64,000 nt of DNA from assembly GCA_964524835.1 (NCBI GenBank), contig CAZGEG010000023.1, positions 1-64,000 on the forward strand, in the 5' to 3' direction. The notes under the pieces are model-generated. The model searched no databases. It was not told the origin of the DNA and saw only the letters and a program-made list of their open reading frames with translations. Position numbers and translations under genes: made by a program. Shown in pieces: positions 17,167 to 25,732 of the stretch. The stretch's first letter is position 1, and each line of letters starts with the position of its first letter. Source of the DNA: JACRCG01 sp964524835. GTDB lineage: Bacteria; Desulfobacterota; Desulfuromonadia; Geobacterales; Pseudopelobacteraceae.

Positions 17167-18519
17167 ATGCCGTTTCCCTTCACCACAAACATCTCAGCAC
17201 ACCGGAAACCGGTTTCCATACGCCGCAACGTCCTTCAACTCTCACTCCCGGTACTGCTCTCATCTCTGTTTCAACGGCTGGTATCGATTGTCGACGTCTT
17301 TCTGACCGGCGGCCTGGGAGCCTCCGCCATTGCGGCTACCGGTCTCGGCCAGCTCCTGATGGTCACGACGATGACGGTTTTCTGGGGTTTGTCCACCGGT
17401 GTAACGGTCGTGATTTCGCATCTCTGGGGTGCCGGAAGGCGTGAAGATGCCGGACGGGCGGCTTATGTGGCGTGCCTGGCCGGCCTGGCCATGACAGTGG
17501 TCTGCTCGCTGGCCGGTTCCCGCTGGGGAGGTGACATCGCCCGGTTGATGGGGGCGGCGCCGGATGTTCAGGGGTTGGCCGCCGAATACATCCGGCTGGT
17601 GTTTCTCTGGATGGTCTGGACGACCGGTCTGAACCTCCTCTCGGCCATCATGCATGGCACCGGCGATACCCGCACCCCTATGGAGGCCATCATCCTGGTC
17701 AACATCCTCCACGTGCTGCTGGCCTGGCCGTTGATTTACGGGAAATGGGGCATGCCGGCGCTGGGGGTCAAGGGGGCGGCTATCGCCATCAACAGCTCCG
17801 AGTTCGTCGGCTTCGCCTACCTGCTGATTCAGGCCCTGCGCAAACGATATATATCCTTCGGCCGTCCCGATTTCGCCCTCTTCGGGAAAATCTGGAAAAT
17901 AGGGTGGCCGGTGGCGCTGGAGCGGGTCGCCCAGCAGAGCGGCCAGCTGTTCTACTCCAGCTTCATCATCGCCTACGGCACAGCCGCCTACGCCGCGCAC
18001 CAGATCGGTTTGTCAATAGAATCGCTCTCGTTTATGCCGGGAGCCGGCATGGGGATCGCCGCAGCGACACTGATGGGGCAATCGCTGGGGGCCGGCAAGA
18101 TCCGCCGTGCCCGGATCAGCCACAATGAGGCGCTGCGTCTGGCGGTCGGCGTGATGACCGTCATGGCGCTGCTCTTCTTCTTCGCCCCGCACCTGCTGAT
18201 AGGGCTCTTCAGCAACGACCCGGACGTGATCGAGAAGGGGAGCATGTTCCTGAAGATGGTAGCCTTCGCCCAGGTGCCGCTGGCGATCTCGTTCGTCTAC
18301 GCCGGCAGCCTGCGCGGCACCGGCGATACGTTTTACGTCTTCATCGTTACGCTGGTTGCCATGTGGGGGATACGGGTGGCGTTGTCGTGGGTGGCGGCGA
18401 GCTGGCTGCATCTCTCGCTCTATGCGGTGTGGGCGGTCTTCCTGATCGATTGGTACTTCCGCGGGGCGGCTTTTGCGTGGCGGTATCACCGGCGGGATTT
18501 GCACGGGATCGTGCTGTGA
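17167..18519 (+). CDS. MATE-family multidrug/metabolite exporter
   Basis: The 450-residue protein has 12 predicted membrane segments in two repeated bundles. It carries MATE signatures such as RNVLQLSLPVLLSSLFQRLV, VDVFLTGGLGASAIAATGL, MHGTGDTRTPM and, in the second half, IGLSIESLSFMPGAGMGIAAA and GSLRGTGDT. MATE proteins expel cationic drugs or metabolites in exchange for sodium ions or protons. The gene starts about 64 nt after the flagellar terminator, so it is a separate unit. It converges with the gene at 18539. The substrate is unknown. Confidence 0.92.
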   Translation: MPFPFTTNISAHRKPVSIRRNVLQLSLPVLLSSLFQRLVSIVDVFLTGGLGASAIAATGLGQLLMVTTMTVFWGLSTGVTVVISHLWGAGRREDAGRAAYVACLAGLAMTVVCSLAGSRWGGDIARLMGAAPDVQGLAAEYIRLVFLWMVWTTGLNLLSAIMHGTGDTRTPMEAIILVNILHVLLAWPLIYGKWGMPALGVKGAAIAINSSEFVGFAYLLIQALRKRYISFGRPDFALFGKIWKIGWPVALERVAQQSGQLFYSSFIIAYGTAAYAAHQIGLSIESLSFMPGAGMGIAAATLMGQSLGAGKIRRARISHNEALRLAVGVMTVMALLFFFAPHLLIGLFSNDPDVIEKGSMFLKMVAFAQVPLAISFVYAGSLRGTGDTFYVFIVTLVAMWGIRVALSWVAASWLHLSLYAVWAVFLIDWYFRGAAFAWRYHRRDLHGIVL

Positions 18520-18538
18520 ACAGTTGCGGGGGTCTTGT

Positions 18539-19015
18539 TTACCCCCGATTACTCTTATTCTTTGAACACTTGCCGGTCATTTCCGTCAGCGGAATTTCCC
18601 AGACCCGCACCCGGTCGACACCCGTTTCGGGAAAAGCCCACTCCCTGTCGGAGTAGTGCGCCATGACGGCCTGGAGCCCCTTGAGTTTTCCGTCCTGATC
18701 CGTGACCTCACTAATTCTGCCGCGGGCAACGACCGAGCAGAAGGAAAACGACCATACGCAGGCCTCGGTCCCGCCGTCCACAACTTCGACGTCGCATTCA
18801 AAGGCGAGGCGTGCTGCCGGGTTCTTCACCATGATGTCGATCTTCTTCCCGTTACCTGCCGTGTGGATGTAGATGGAATCCCCGTCGCGACCGAACGACA
18901 GCGGGACCAGGTACGGTTCGCCGTCCGCCGCCAGGGCCAGGTGGCAGTACGGTGCCCGGTCGATGATCCGGAACATCTCATCCTGATCCGTTATTTCCCT
19001 GTCACTTCTTCTCAT
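18539..19015 (-). CDS. Pyridoxamine 5'-phosphate oxidase-related, FMN-binding protein
   Basis: The 158-residue protein has the split-barrel flavin fold of the NimA/PNPOx-like group: an N-terminal EMFRIIDRAPYCHLALAADG, then EPYLVPLSFGRDGDSIYIHT and an HTAGNGKK segment expected to contact FMN phosphate. Members include nitroimidazole-resistance reductases, but most are uncharacterised, so a specific reaction cannot be assigned. It lies 22 nt downstream of pcrA on the same strand and may be co-transcribed. The start gives a normal length for this family. Confidence 0.85.
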   Translation of the reverse strand: MRRSDREITDQDEMFRIIDRAPYCHLALAADGEPYLVPLSFGRDGDSIYIHTAGNGKKIDIMVKNPAARLAFECDVEVVDGGTEACVWSFSFCSVVARGRISEVTDQDGKLKGLQAVMAHYSDREWAFPETGVDRVRVWEIPLTEMTGKCSKNKSNRG

Positions 19016-19037
19016 AACACCCCACCTTTCGCGTTCT

Positions 19038-21323
19038 TTATGCCCGTTCCAGACCGGCGAACCGCAACATCAGTTTTTTCGGGCCGACCGAATTGAACCA
19101 GACGACAACCTTCTGCCCGTCACCCTCCCCTTCGACTTTCCTGACCGTGCCGACACCGAACTTGCCGTGGCGCACCTTCATGCCGATGTAGACCCCATCC
19201 CCCTCGTCGGACGGTTCGGGAATCATTTCAATATCGTCCGTAAAGGCTCCGGCTATGGCGGAGAGGTTGTGGGCCGGAGCGGTGCCTGCGGTGCGGAATG
19301 GTGGCGCGGCGTCGTGCCGCATCCGTCCGGCAGCGCTGAAGTGACTCCTCTCGGCAGCGGATGGGTAGGGGGTGGCGAACGGTGCACCGCCGGAGTCTCC
19401 ACCACCGTCGTCCAGCAATTCCGGCGGGATGTCCTTCAGGAAGCGCGACGGCGGGTTGCACTGCTCCTGGCCGAACAGGTATCGCTTCCGGGCGTTCAGC
19501 AGGTAGAGCCTCTCTCTGGCGCGGGTCATGCCGACGTAGCAGAGGCGCCGCTCCTCCTCCATGCCATCCAGGTCGTCCAGGGAGCGGGCGTGGGGAAAGA
19601 GGCGCTCCTCCATGCCGAGCATGAACACCGCCTTGAACTCCAGTCCCTTGGCGGCGTGCAGGGTCATCAGGGTGACCGACGGCTGGCCGGCCTCACCCTG
19701 TTCCAGGTCGGAAACCAGCGATACCTGCTCCAGGAACTCTGACAGCCCCGCTTCGGGATTCTTCTCGCTGAACTCCTCGATCGCCGCCAGCAGCTGCTCC
19801 AGGTTCTCCAGCCGCTCGGCGTCCTCTTCATCGCGGCTGCTCTTCAACCGGTCCAGGTAGCCGCTCCCCTGCATGACAGAGCGGGCCAACCCCGCCAGGC
19901 TGCCGGCGGCGGTTTCGCGAAAGCCTTCCAGCAACCCGGCAAAGGCGGTTACCTTGCCGCGAGCACCGGCGGCCAGCAAGCCGTCTCTGGTGGCATCCTG
20001 CAGGGCATCGAAAAAGGTGCCCCCCTGCCGGGCCGCCTGCGCGGAGATCTTGTCCACCGTCGTGGTGCCGATCCCCCGGGGAGGGACGTTGATGATCCGC
20101 TTCAGCGACACCTCGTCGGCCGGGTTGTCCAGCACTCGCAGGTAGGCGAGGATGTCCTTCACCTCCATGCGGGAATAGAAACGGACGCCGCCGACGATGT
20201 GGTAGGGGAGGGCGTTGCCGACCAGCGCCTCCTCGATCAGGCGGGATTGGGCGTTGGTGCGGTAGAACACCGCCATCTCCTCCAGCGGCATGGAGCTGTT
20301 TTTGAGGCGCACGATCTCGCGGGTGACGAAGCGGGCTTCCTCCCGGTCGGATTCGACCCGTTCATAGCGGATCTTCTCGCCGGCCGGGTTTTCGGTCCAG
20401 AGCGTCTTCCCCTTGCGCCCGAAGTTCTGTTTGACGACTGCGCCGGCCGCCGCCAGGATGGTGGCGGTGGAGCGGTAGTTCTGCTCCAGCCGGATGATCT
20501 TGACGCCGGGGAAATCCTTCTCGAATTCGAGGATGTTGCGGATGTCGGCTCCGCGCCAGGAATAGATCGACTGGTCGTCGTCTCCCACCACGCAGAGGTT
20601 CTTGCGCTCTCCCGCCAGCAGCCGGATCAGGTTGTACTGCACCGGGTTGGTATCCTGGTATTCGTCCACCAGCAGCCACTGGAAGCGCTCCCGGTAATGG
20701 CTGCCGACCTCGGGAAAGCGTGACAGCAGGCGCACGGTCTGGATCATCATGTCGCCGAAATCGAGGGCGTTGCACTTTTTAAGGCGCTCCTGGTAGGTGG
20801 CGTAGATCTCGACGACCTTCTGGTTGTAGACATCGCCGGGGGGGATCGAGCCGATATCCTCCGGGAAGAGGCCGCGGTTCTTGAAATCGTCGATCCGGCC
20901 GGAGACCGCCTTGACGTCGAAGCGCTTGTCGTCCAGGTCCAGGTCGGCGATGACATCCTTCAGCAGCCGGTCGCTGTCGCGGTCGTCATAGATGGCGAAC
21001 GAGGAGTGGAAGCCGAGGTGGTGGATGTCGCGGCGCAGGATACGGCCGCAGGCGGCGTGGAACGTGGAAATGAGCGGCAGGTCGCCGCCCCCCAGCAGCC
21101 TGCCGACCCGCTCGGCCATCTCCCGGGCCGCCTTGTTGGTGAAGGTCACCGCCAGGATGTTCCAGGGGCGCACCCCCCGCTCGCGAATCAGGTAGGCGAT
21201 CCGGTTGGTGATGACGCGGGTCTTGCCCGAGCCGGCACCGGCCAGGATCAGCAGCGGCCCTTCGCCGTGCAGCACGGCTTCTTTCTGGGGGGGGTTGAGG
21301 TGGGAAAGCAGGTTTATTGTCAT
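19038..21323 (-). CDS. pcrA: ATP-dependent DNA helicase PcrA/UvrD
   Basis: This is a superfamily 1A 3'-5' helicase for repair and replication restart (761 aa). Motifs in order: Q motif LNPPQKEAV, Walker A AGAGSGKT (28-35), TFTNKAAREM, STFHAACGRILRRD, VDEYQDTN (motif II), GDDDQSIYSWRGA (III), LEQNYRST (IV), TLMTLHAAKGLEF (V) and YVGMTRARERLYL (VI). The C terminus, VRHGKFGVGTVRKVEG, is the small Tudor-like fold of PcrA/UvrD that contacts RNA polymerase. Upstream on the same strand is a toxin-antitoxin pair. Confidence 0.95.
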   Translation of the reverse strand: MTINLLSHLNPPQKEAVLHGEGPLLILAGAGSGKTRVITNRIAYLIRERGVRPWNILAVTFTNKAAREMAERVGRLLGGGDLPLISTFHAACGRILRRDIHHLGFHSSFAIYDDRDSDRLLKDVIADLDLDDKRFDVKAVSGRIDDFKNRGLFPEDIGSIPPGDVYNQKVVEIYATYQERLKKCNALDFGDMMIQTVRLLSRFPEVGSHYRERFQWLLVDEYQDTNPVQYNLIRLLAGERKNLCVVGDDDQSIYSWRGADIRNILEFEKDFPGVKIIRLEQNYRSTATILAAAGAVVKQNFGRKGKTLWTENPAGEKIRYERVESDREEARFVTREIVRLKNSSMPLEEMAVFYRTNAQSRLIEEALVGNALPYHIVGGVRFYSRMEVKDILAYLRVLDNPADEVSLKRIINVPPRGIGTTTVDKISAQAARQGGTFFDALQDATRDGLLAAGARGKVTAFAGLLEGFRETAAGSLAGLARSVMQGSGYLDRLKSSRDEEDAERLENLEQLLAAIEEFSEKNPEAGLSEFLEQVSLVSDLEQGEAGQPSVTLMTLHAAKGLEFKAVFMLGMEERLFPHARSLDDLDGMEEERRLCYVGMTRARERLYLLNARKRYLFGQEQCNPPSRFLKDIPPELLDDGGGDSGGAPFATPYPSAAERSHFSAAGRMRHDAAPPFRTAGTAPAHNLSAIAGAFTDDIEMIPEPSDEGDGVYIGMKVRHGKFGVGTVRKVEGEGDGQKVVVWFNSVGPKKLMLRFAGLERA

Positions 21324-21364
21324 GGGAATGTAGTTTGATCCTTCGTTGTCTTACGCTCTGGTCG

Positions 21365-21691
21365 CTAGCCGACGCGCAGTTTTTTCGTGCGTCCGGTTGG
21401 GAGAGTCTTTGAACGTGGTGGAGTTTCAACAAGGCGGCCACTTACGTATTTATGCAGGACACTGGCGATCAGCGTCTGGTAGGGCATGCCTTCTTCTGCC
21501 GCCCTCGTCTGGACATCCTCAAGGTCCCGGGAAGAAAGACGGATGTTGATTCGCTTGTCTTTAGTCAGTGTAGCGGCAGCACTTGCCGCGTAACGGGCGA
21601 TCTCGTCCGTGAGATTCGGTACGGACTGCCACTCTCCCTTTTCGAAGGAGGTAAGGATATCCTCTTCATACTTAACATCTTTAGCTTTCAT
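21365..21691 (-). CDS. CopG/BrnA-like ribbon-helix-helix antitoxin
   Basis: The 108-residue protein has a variable N terminus and a C-terminal ribbon-helix-helix (INIRLSSRDLEDVQ, then EEGMPYQTLIASVLHKYVSG). That is the hallmark of CopG-type antitoxins paired with BrnT-like toxins. It should bind its own promoter and neutralise the toxin encoded upstream, whose 3' end it overlaps by 11 nt. The toxin-first order is typical of brnTA. The C-terminal tail is basic (SKTLPTGRTKKLRVG). Confidence 0.82.
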   Translation of the reverse strand: MKAKDVKYEEDILTSFEKGEWQSVPNLTDEIARYAASAAATLTKDKRINIRLSSRDLEDVQTRAAEEGMPYQTLIASVLHKYVSGRLVETPPRSKTLPTGRTKKLRVG

Positions 21692-21971
21692 GGCTTGTTA
21701 CCTCAACTAGATATTTCTTAGTGGCTATCCGACTTGGTATTATCGTCTTCAGAAAAATTTCTTTGTCAGTCTCGATGAATGGGACCAGGTAGGCATAACC
21801 GCGTATTCGAACGACATAAATGCTCTGATTCGGATATTGCTCGGTGTTCGGATGCATAACAACATCGAGAAGCGCACCATGAGACATGGCCGCCAGAACT
21901 TCCTCAAAAGACACTCCCCGTTCCAATTTGAGGCGGATATTCTTTTCGGTATTCCAATTGATGGGCTTCAT
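21681..21971 (-). CDS. BrnT-like RNase toxin
   Basis: The 96-residue form starts MKPINWNTEKNIRLKLERGV, followed by SFEEVLAAM, YAYLVPFIETDKEIFLKT and IIPSRIATKKYL. This matches the compact fold of the BrnT/RelE-like toxins, including the C-terminal Arg/Lys-rich strand (SRIATKKY). The frame stays open to an ATG at 22100, but the extra 43 residues look non-globular and no good ribosome site marks either start. It lies upstream of and overlaps the antitoxin gene. Function as an mRNA-cutting growth inhibitor is inferred from family only. Confidence 0.75.
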   Translation of the reverse strand: MKPINWNTEKNIRLKLERGVSFEEVLAAMSHGALLDVVMHPNTEQYPNQSIYVVRIRGYAYLVPFIETDKEIFLKTIIPSRIATKKYLVEVTSHES

Positions 21972-22214
21972 AATGCGATCATAGCCAAAAGTGTGCCTTT
22001 TGTCTTCATCTATTGTTTCGTTCAACGGAGATGGGTTTGACTGCCGGTTTTTCGGGCGGGTCGTAAGCATTGTAGGAAGCTCGTTTTCCGCATCTTTCAA
22101 TCTTTCAGTCCCCAGAGGACGCTATACGTCATTGACACAGTTGCTGCAAGTGGGAATTTAAAATCGAGGTAAGAGTTCAGCCTGCTGCGTGGAGCGAAAT
22201 ATTTGAGAAGAATC

Positions 22215-22904
22215 CTATTTATTCATGTAGGCAACAATGCTCTCGACATGGATGGCAGTCGTATTCAAAAACGGGATGTCGAATTCGCTTTTGTCGAGGA
22301 TCAACGGCAATTCCGTGCAGCCGAGGATTACCCCGTCGATCCCATCCGCGGCTATCATACGTTCGATAACCGCCAGCAGTCCTTTTCTCGTCTCGACAGT
22401 AAAAATCCCGAGCTCAATTTCGGTCATCAGCTTGTCATGGATATAGTCCTGATCAGCTGTTGGAGGCACTACCACTGATATACCCTGTTCTAAGAATGGA
22501 GGGGAAAAGAAGTTGGCCTGCATGGAGAACTTTGTCCCCAACAGCCCTACTTTCCTCAACCCCAGTTCCTTTGCTTTATTGCCTGTCGCCGTGACAATGC
22601 TCAGCAAGGGGATTGGTGATTTTGCCTGGACTTCGTCAAAAACGATATGCGGCGTGTTGGCTGATATTACGGCGAAATCCGCGCCGGCCCGATGCAGCGC
22701 CTTGATCTTTGCGACCAGCAGATAAATAAGGCTGCTCCATTCCTGCCTGGAGACGAGCGCGAGCACTTCTTCGATATTGACGCTATAAATGATAATTTCC
22801 GGGGCCGCTAAACTCCCCTCCGTCCTGAACGCCTCGATTATGCTTTTATAGTAATCGACCGTTGATTCCGGGCCAAGACCGCCGATAATGCCGATTTGTT
22901 TCAC
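22215..22904 (-). CDS. Aspartate/glutamate racemase, YgeA-like
   Basis: This 229-residue protein starts MKQIGIIGGLGPESTVDYYK, the signature of PLP-independent amino-acid racemases. The two catalytic positions read SANTPH (Thr84) and GCTELPLI (Cys196). The first Cys of classical Asp/Glu racemases is missing. Known YgeA-type enzymes use a Thr/Cys pair that gives an L-specific, one-way racemase, so this one may interconvert or degrade L-Asp/L-Glu with the same asymmetry. The gene is divergent from the sigma-54 activator at 23160, but no functional link is shown. Confidence 0.85.
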   Translation of the reverse strand: MKQIGIIGGLGPESTVDYYKSIIEAFRTEGSLAAPEIIIYSVNIEEVLALVSRQEWSSLIYLLVAKIKALHRAGADFAVISANTPHIVFDEVQAKSPIPLLSIVTATGNKAKELGLRKVGLLGTKFSMQANFFSPPFLEQGISVVVPPTADQDYIHDKLMTEIELGIFTVETRKGLLAVIERMIAADGIDGVILGCTELPLILDKSEFDIPFLNTTAIHVESIVAYMNK

Positions 22905-23159
22905 GGTGGTACTCCTGTTTTAGATGGTTTTGCTGGAGAAATGCGTACTTGTCAATTCGGTATTGACCGGAATCTCAGTCGATGGCCTTGAGTCCACTTT
23001 CCCCGCCGCTGAATATGACGCGATTTGCATTATCGTGCCACTTATAATGGGCGCGCAAGCAATATTTGCTATCCAATTATTGCATTCGATGATGCGAGGT
23101 TGTACATAATGGTATGAATTGTTCCGTGCCGGCACAATCGGAACCATCCGGAGGGGTTG

Positions 23160-24590
23160 ATGATCATACATAAAAACGGCCGGGTCCATAACCTGCTGCG
23201 CTCGCTTTACCGGAGGGCGGAGCAGGCGGAAAAAGACCGGCTCATGCTGGAGGATGCGCTGGGGCATGCGTACGAGGGGCTCCTGATTACCGATGCCGAC
23301 GGCATCATTCTCAAGGTCAACGAGGCTTACGCCCGCTTCCTGGAAACTACTATTGACAAGCTGGTCGGCAGGCACGTCACCGAGGTGATCGAGAACACCC
23401 GCATGCACTTGGTGGCGAATAGCGGCGTGGCCGAGATCGCCCAGTTGCAGAAGATCAAGGGGCACGAGATGATCTGCAGCCGGATCCCGATCATCGAAGA
23501 CGGCAAGGTCGTGGCGGTCGTCGGCAAGGTTATGTTCCAGAACATCGAAGACCTCTTCACCTTTACCGAGAACTTCAAGAAGCTCAAGAGCGAGCTGGAA
23601 TTTTACAAGAGCGAATTGAGCAAACACCTGAGCGCCAAGTACTCCTTCAACCACATCGTCGGCATCAGCAGGGAGCTGGAGTGGGTCAAGGAGCTCGGCC
23701 GGAAGGTGGCCATGAGCACCACCACCGTCCTTTTGAAGGGGGAGAGCGGCACCGGCAAGGAGCTCTTTGCCCATGCGATCCACAACGAGAGCCACCGGAG
23801 GCTCGGCCCGTTTATCAAGGTCAACTGCGCCGCGATTCCGGAGACGCTCTTTGAATCCGAACTGTTCGGCTATCGGGAAGGGGCCTTTACCGGGGCGCAG
23901 AAAAAGGGGAAGAAGGGAAAGTTCGCCCTGGCCGACAAGGGGACGATCTTTCTGGACGAGATCAGCGAGCTGCCGCTGACGATGCAGGTCAAACTGCTGC
24001 GGGTGCTCCAGGAAAAGGAGATCGAGCCGGTCGGCGCCGAGGGGTCGGAGGCGGTGGATGTGCGGATCATCGCCGCCTCCAACCGCGACCTGGAAACGCT
24101 GGTCAAGAGCGGCCTGTTCCGTCACGATCTCTATTACCGCCTCAACGTGGTCATGCTGGAAATCCCGCCGCTCCGGAGCCGCCGGGACGACATCCCGCTG
24201 CTGGTCCAGTTCCACCTCCGCCAGCTGGAGAAGGAGACCGGCATTCCGGTGGAAGGGGTCGAGCCGGATGTGGCCGAAATCCTCAAGCAGCATGACTGGC
24301 CCGGCAACGTGCGGGAGCTGCGCAATGTGCTCGAACAGGCCCTCTATGTAAAAGTCGGCCCCACGATAACCCGGAATGACATCCCCGGCGCGCTGGTCAA
24401 AGGAGGCGGCACCGATTCGGCTCCGGAAAGCCCCCGCAGCCTGAAGTATATTACCCGGCTGGCCGAAGAGGAGGCGATCCGGATCGCCCTCCGCGAGGAA
24501 AAGGGGGACAGGCAGGCCGCCGCCGCCCGGCTCGGCATCAGCAAGTCTTCCCTGTACGCCAAGGTTGGCCAATACGATATCGACGCCTGA
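23160..24590 (+). CDS. Sigma-54-dependent activator with PAS sensor
   Basis: The protein (476 aa) has a coiled N terminus, a PAS domain (about 30-130, ITDADGIILKVNEAYARFLE), an AAA+ domain with Walker A GESGTGKE (194-201) and the sigma-54-contacting GAFTGA loop (241-246), and a Fis-type helix-turn-helix at the end (RQAAAARLGISKSSLYAK). The ATG at 23160 follows GGAGG by 5 nt; an in-frame TTG lies just before it. No receiver domain is present, so it senses a small molecule or redox cue directly. Three matching palindromes and a -24/-12 promoter follow immediately, so it very likely drives the operon at 24919. Confidence 0.93.
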   Translation: MIIHKNGRVHNLLRSLYRRAEQAEKDRLMLEDALGHAYEGLLITDADGIILKVNEAYARFLETTIDKLVGRHVTEVIENTRMHLVANSGVAEIAQLQKIKGHEMICSRIPIIEDGKVVAVVGKVMFQNIEDLFTFTENFKKLKSELEFYKSELSKHLSAKYSFNHIVGISRELEWVKELGRKVAMSTTTVLLKGESGTGKELFAHAIHNESHRRLGPFIKVNCAAIPETLFESELFGYREGAFTGAQKKGKKGKFALADKGTIFLDEISELPLTMQVKLLRVLQEKEIEPVGAEGSEAVDVRIIAASNRDLETLVKSGLFRHDLYYRLNVVMLEIPPLRSRRDDIPLLVQFHLRQLEKETGIPVEGVEPDVAEILKQHDWPGNVRELRNVLEQALYVKVGPTITRNDIPGALVKGGGTDSAPESPRSLKYITRLAEEEAIRIALREEKGDRQAAAARLGISKSSLYAKVGQYDIDA

Positions 24591-24606
24591 TAGTCTTTAT
24601 CTGTGT

Positions 24607-24622
24607 TTCCATAAATATGGAA
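24607..24622. promoter_or_regulatory. Palindromic activator site 1
   Basis: TTCCATAAATATGGAA is a dyad with arms TTCCA/TGGAA. It lies 16 nt after the activator gene and about 250 bp upstream of the sigma-54 promoter, a normal distance for an enhancer-like site. It repeats at 24627 and 24744. Confidence 0.75.
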
Positions 24623-24626
24623 TTAT

Positions 24627-24642
24627 TTCCATATTTATGGAA
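24627..24642. promoter_or_regulatory. Palindromic activator site 2
   Basis: TTCCATATTTATGGAA has the same TTCCA-N6-TGGAA arms. Its centre is 20 bp, about two helical turns, from site 1, so two dimers could bind on one DNA face. Confidence 0.75.
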
Positions 24643-24743
24643 TAAAGTCGTCTGCAATACAATATTACGTTACAAAACAGTTTATTAGCATTTGTCCTTC
24701 TGTTAGCCTTCCTCCGCAATGTCGCGTAAACGCCTCCAGTTTT

Positions 24744-24759
24744 TTCCAGAATTATGGAA
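24744..24759. promoter_or_regulatory. Palindromic activator site 3
   Basis: TTCCAGAATTATGGAA shares the arms of sites 1 and 2, with a different centre. It lies about 110 bp upstream of the -24 element at 24870. Confidence 0.7.
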
Positions 24760-24868
24760 TATGAATAGACAGCCCCACTTCAAATTACCGCGTTATAGAA
24801 CAGCTCGCAAATAAATAACCAAAATATACAGATAGTTACAAATAGCAATGAATGCCCGCCAAGATGGT

Positions 24869-24884
24869 GGCATGGCATTTGCTA
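24869..24884 (+). promoter_or_regulatory. Sigma-54 (-24/-12) promoter of the Usp-LIV-CoA-transferase operon
   Basis: TGGCATGGCATTTGCT has GG (24870-71) and GC (24882-83) exactly 10 nt apart and matches most of the TGGCACG-N4-TTGCW consensus. It lies 34 nt before the Usp start codon. With the three palindromes it accounts for the 328-nt gene-free stretch 24591-24918, which is otherwise AT-rich. Confidence 0.85.
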
Positions 24885-24918
24885 CATTTTGTATAAATCC
24901 GTTTTATTTGGAGTGGTC

Positions 24919-25713
24919 ATGAGTGTCAAAGATATTCTCCTCTATCTGGACGATTCACCCGCCTGCGAACGCAGGATCGATGTCGCCTTGACTCTGGCGA
25001 AGGGTCAGGGCGCACGGGTGACCGGTCTGGCGGTGGTGACCTACGGCTATTACCAACCGCACTACCTGCGTGCCGATGAAAAACTGGCGCAATCCGGAGC
25101 GCTGCTGGAGGCAAAGGCCGGGGCTGCCGGTGTCGAAGCACGCTTTCGCAGTATCGAATCAAGCGTGGTCGGCGTAGGGACACGCGAGCTGTTGATCCGC
25201 AGTTCGCACTGCAGCGACCTGGTCGTCGTCGGCCAGGAGTCGCGCCGGACGTCACGTGATGCGGCTGTCGTCGAACACCTGGTGACCGGGGCCGGTCGGC
25301 CGGTACTGATTGTCCCGGCGGCGGGCGCGTTTCCCGCCGTCGGCAGACGCGTGCTGGTGGCCTGGAAAAACGGCAGGGAGGCGGCGCGGGCGCTGCATGA
25401 TGCCCTGCCGATCCTGCAGAATGCCGAACAGGTGACGCTGCTGTCGGTCGTTTCCGGGGATGAGCCGGGTCAGGACCAGTGGGAGTCGGTTCTGGGCCAC
25501 TTAAAGAGTCACGGCATCCAGGCCCGGACAGAACTGCAGCCGGTTACCTCGGCAACCCTGGCCGACAGCCTGCTGAACCGAGTGTGCGAAGGGGGCTACG
25601 ATCTGCTGGTTATGGGCGCCTATCAGCCCGAATCCCGCAGAGGCTTGCGGCTCGGCGCGGCGGCAAACCAGATTCTTCGGGAGATGACCATCCCCGTTTT
25701 GATGTCTCATTAG
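24919..25713 (+). CDS. Tandem universal stress (Usp) protein
   Basis: The 264-residue protein contains two Usp folds: residues 1-140 (VKDILLYLDDSPACERRIDV ... ADLLIRSSHCSDLVVVGQ-like core) and 145-264 (RRVLVAWKNGREAARALHDA ... YDLLVMGAYQPESRRGLRLG). The second half keeps a G-x9-G-type nucleotide loop. Usp proteins bind ATP/AMP or small ligands during stress or starvation. The start at 24919 has GGAG 7 nt upstream; a TTG at 24889 is less likely. It is the first gene after the sigma-54 promoter and 19 nt before livG. Confidence 0.88.
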   Translation: MSVKDILLYLDDSPACERRIDVALTLAKGQGARVTGLAVVTYGYYQPHYLRADEKLAQSGALLEAKAGAAGVEARFRSIESSVVGVGTRELLIRSSHCSDLVVVGQESRRTSRDAAVVEHLVTGAGRPVLIVPAAGAFPAVGRRVLVAWKNGREAARALHDALPILQNAEQVTLLSVVSGDEPGQDQWESVLGHLKSHGIQARTELQPVTSATLADSLLNRVCEGGYDLLVMGAYQPESRRGLRLGAAANQILREMTIPVLMSH

Positions 25714-25732
25714 ATATCCAGGAGCCTAGCAG

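Noticed and set aside
22920..24572. 550-codon minus-strand reading frame
   Set aside because: It lies opposite the sigma-54 activator, which has all expected motifs. The reverse frame has no domain and low-complexity composition typical of a GC-rich antisense shadow.
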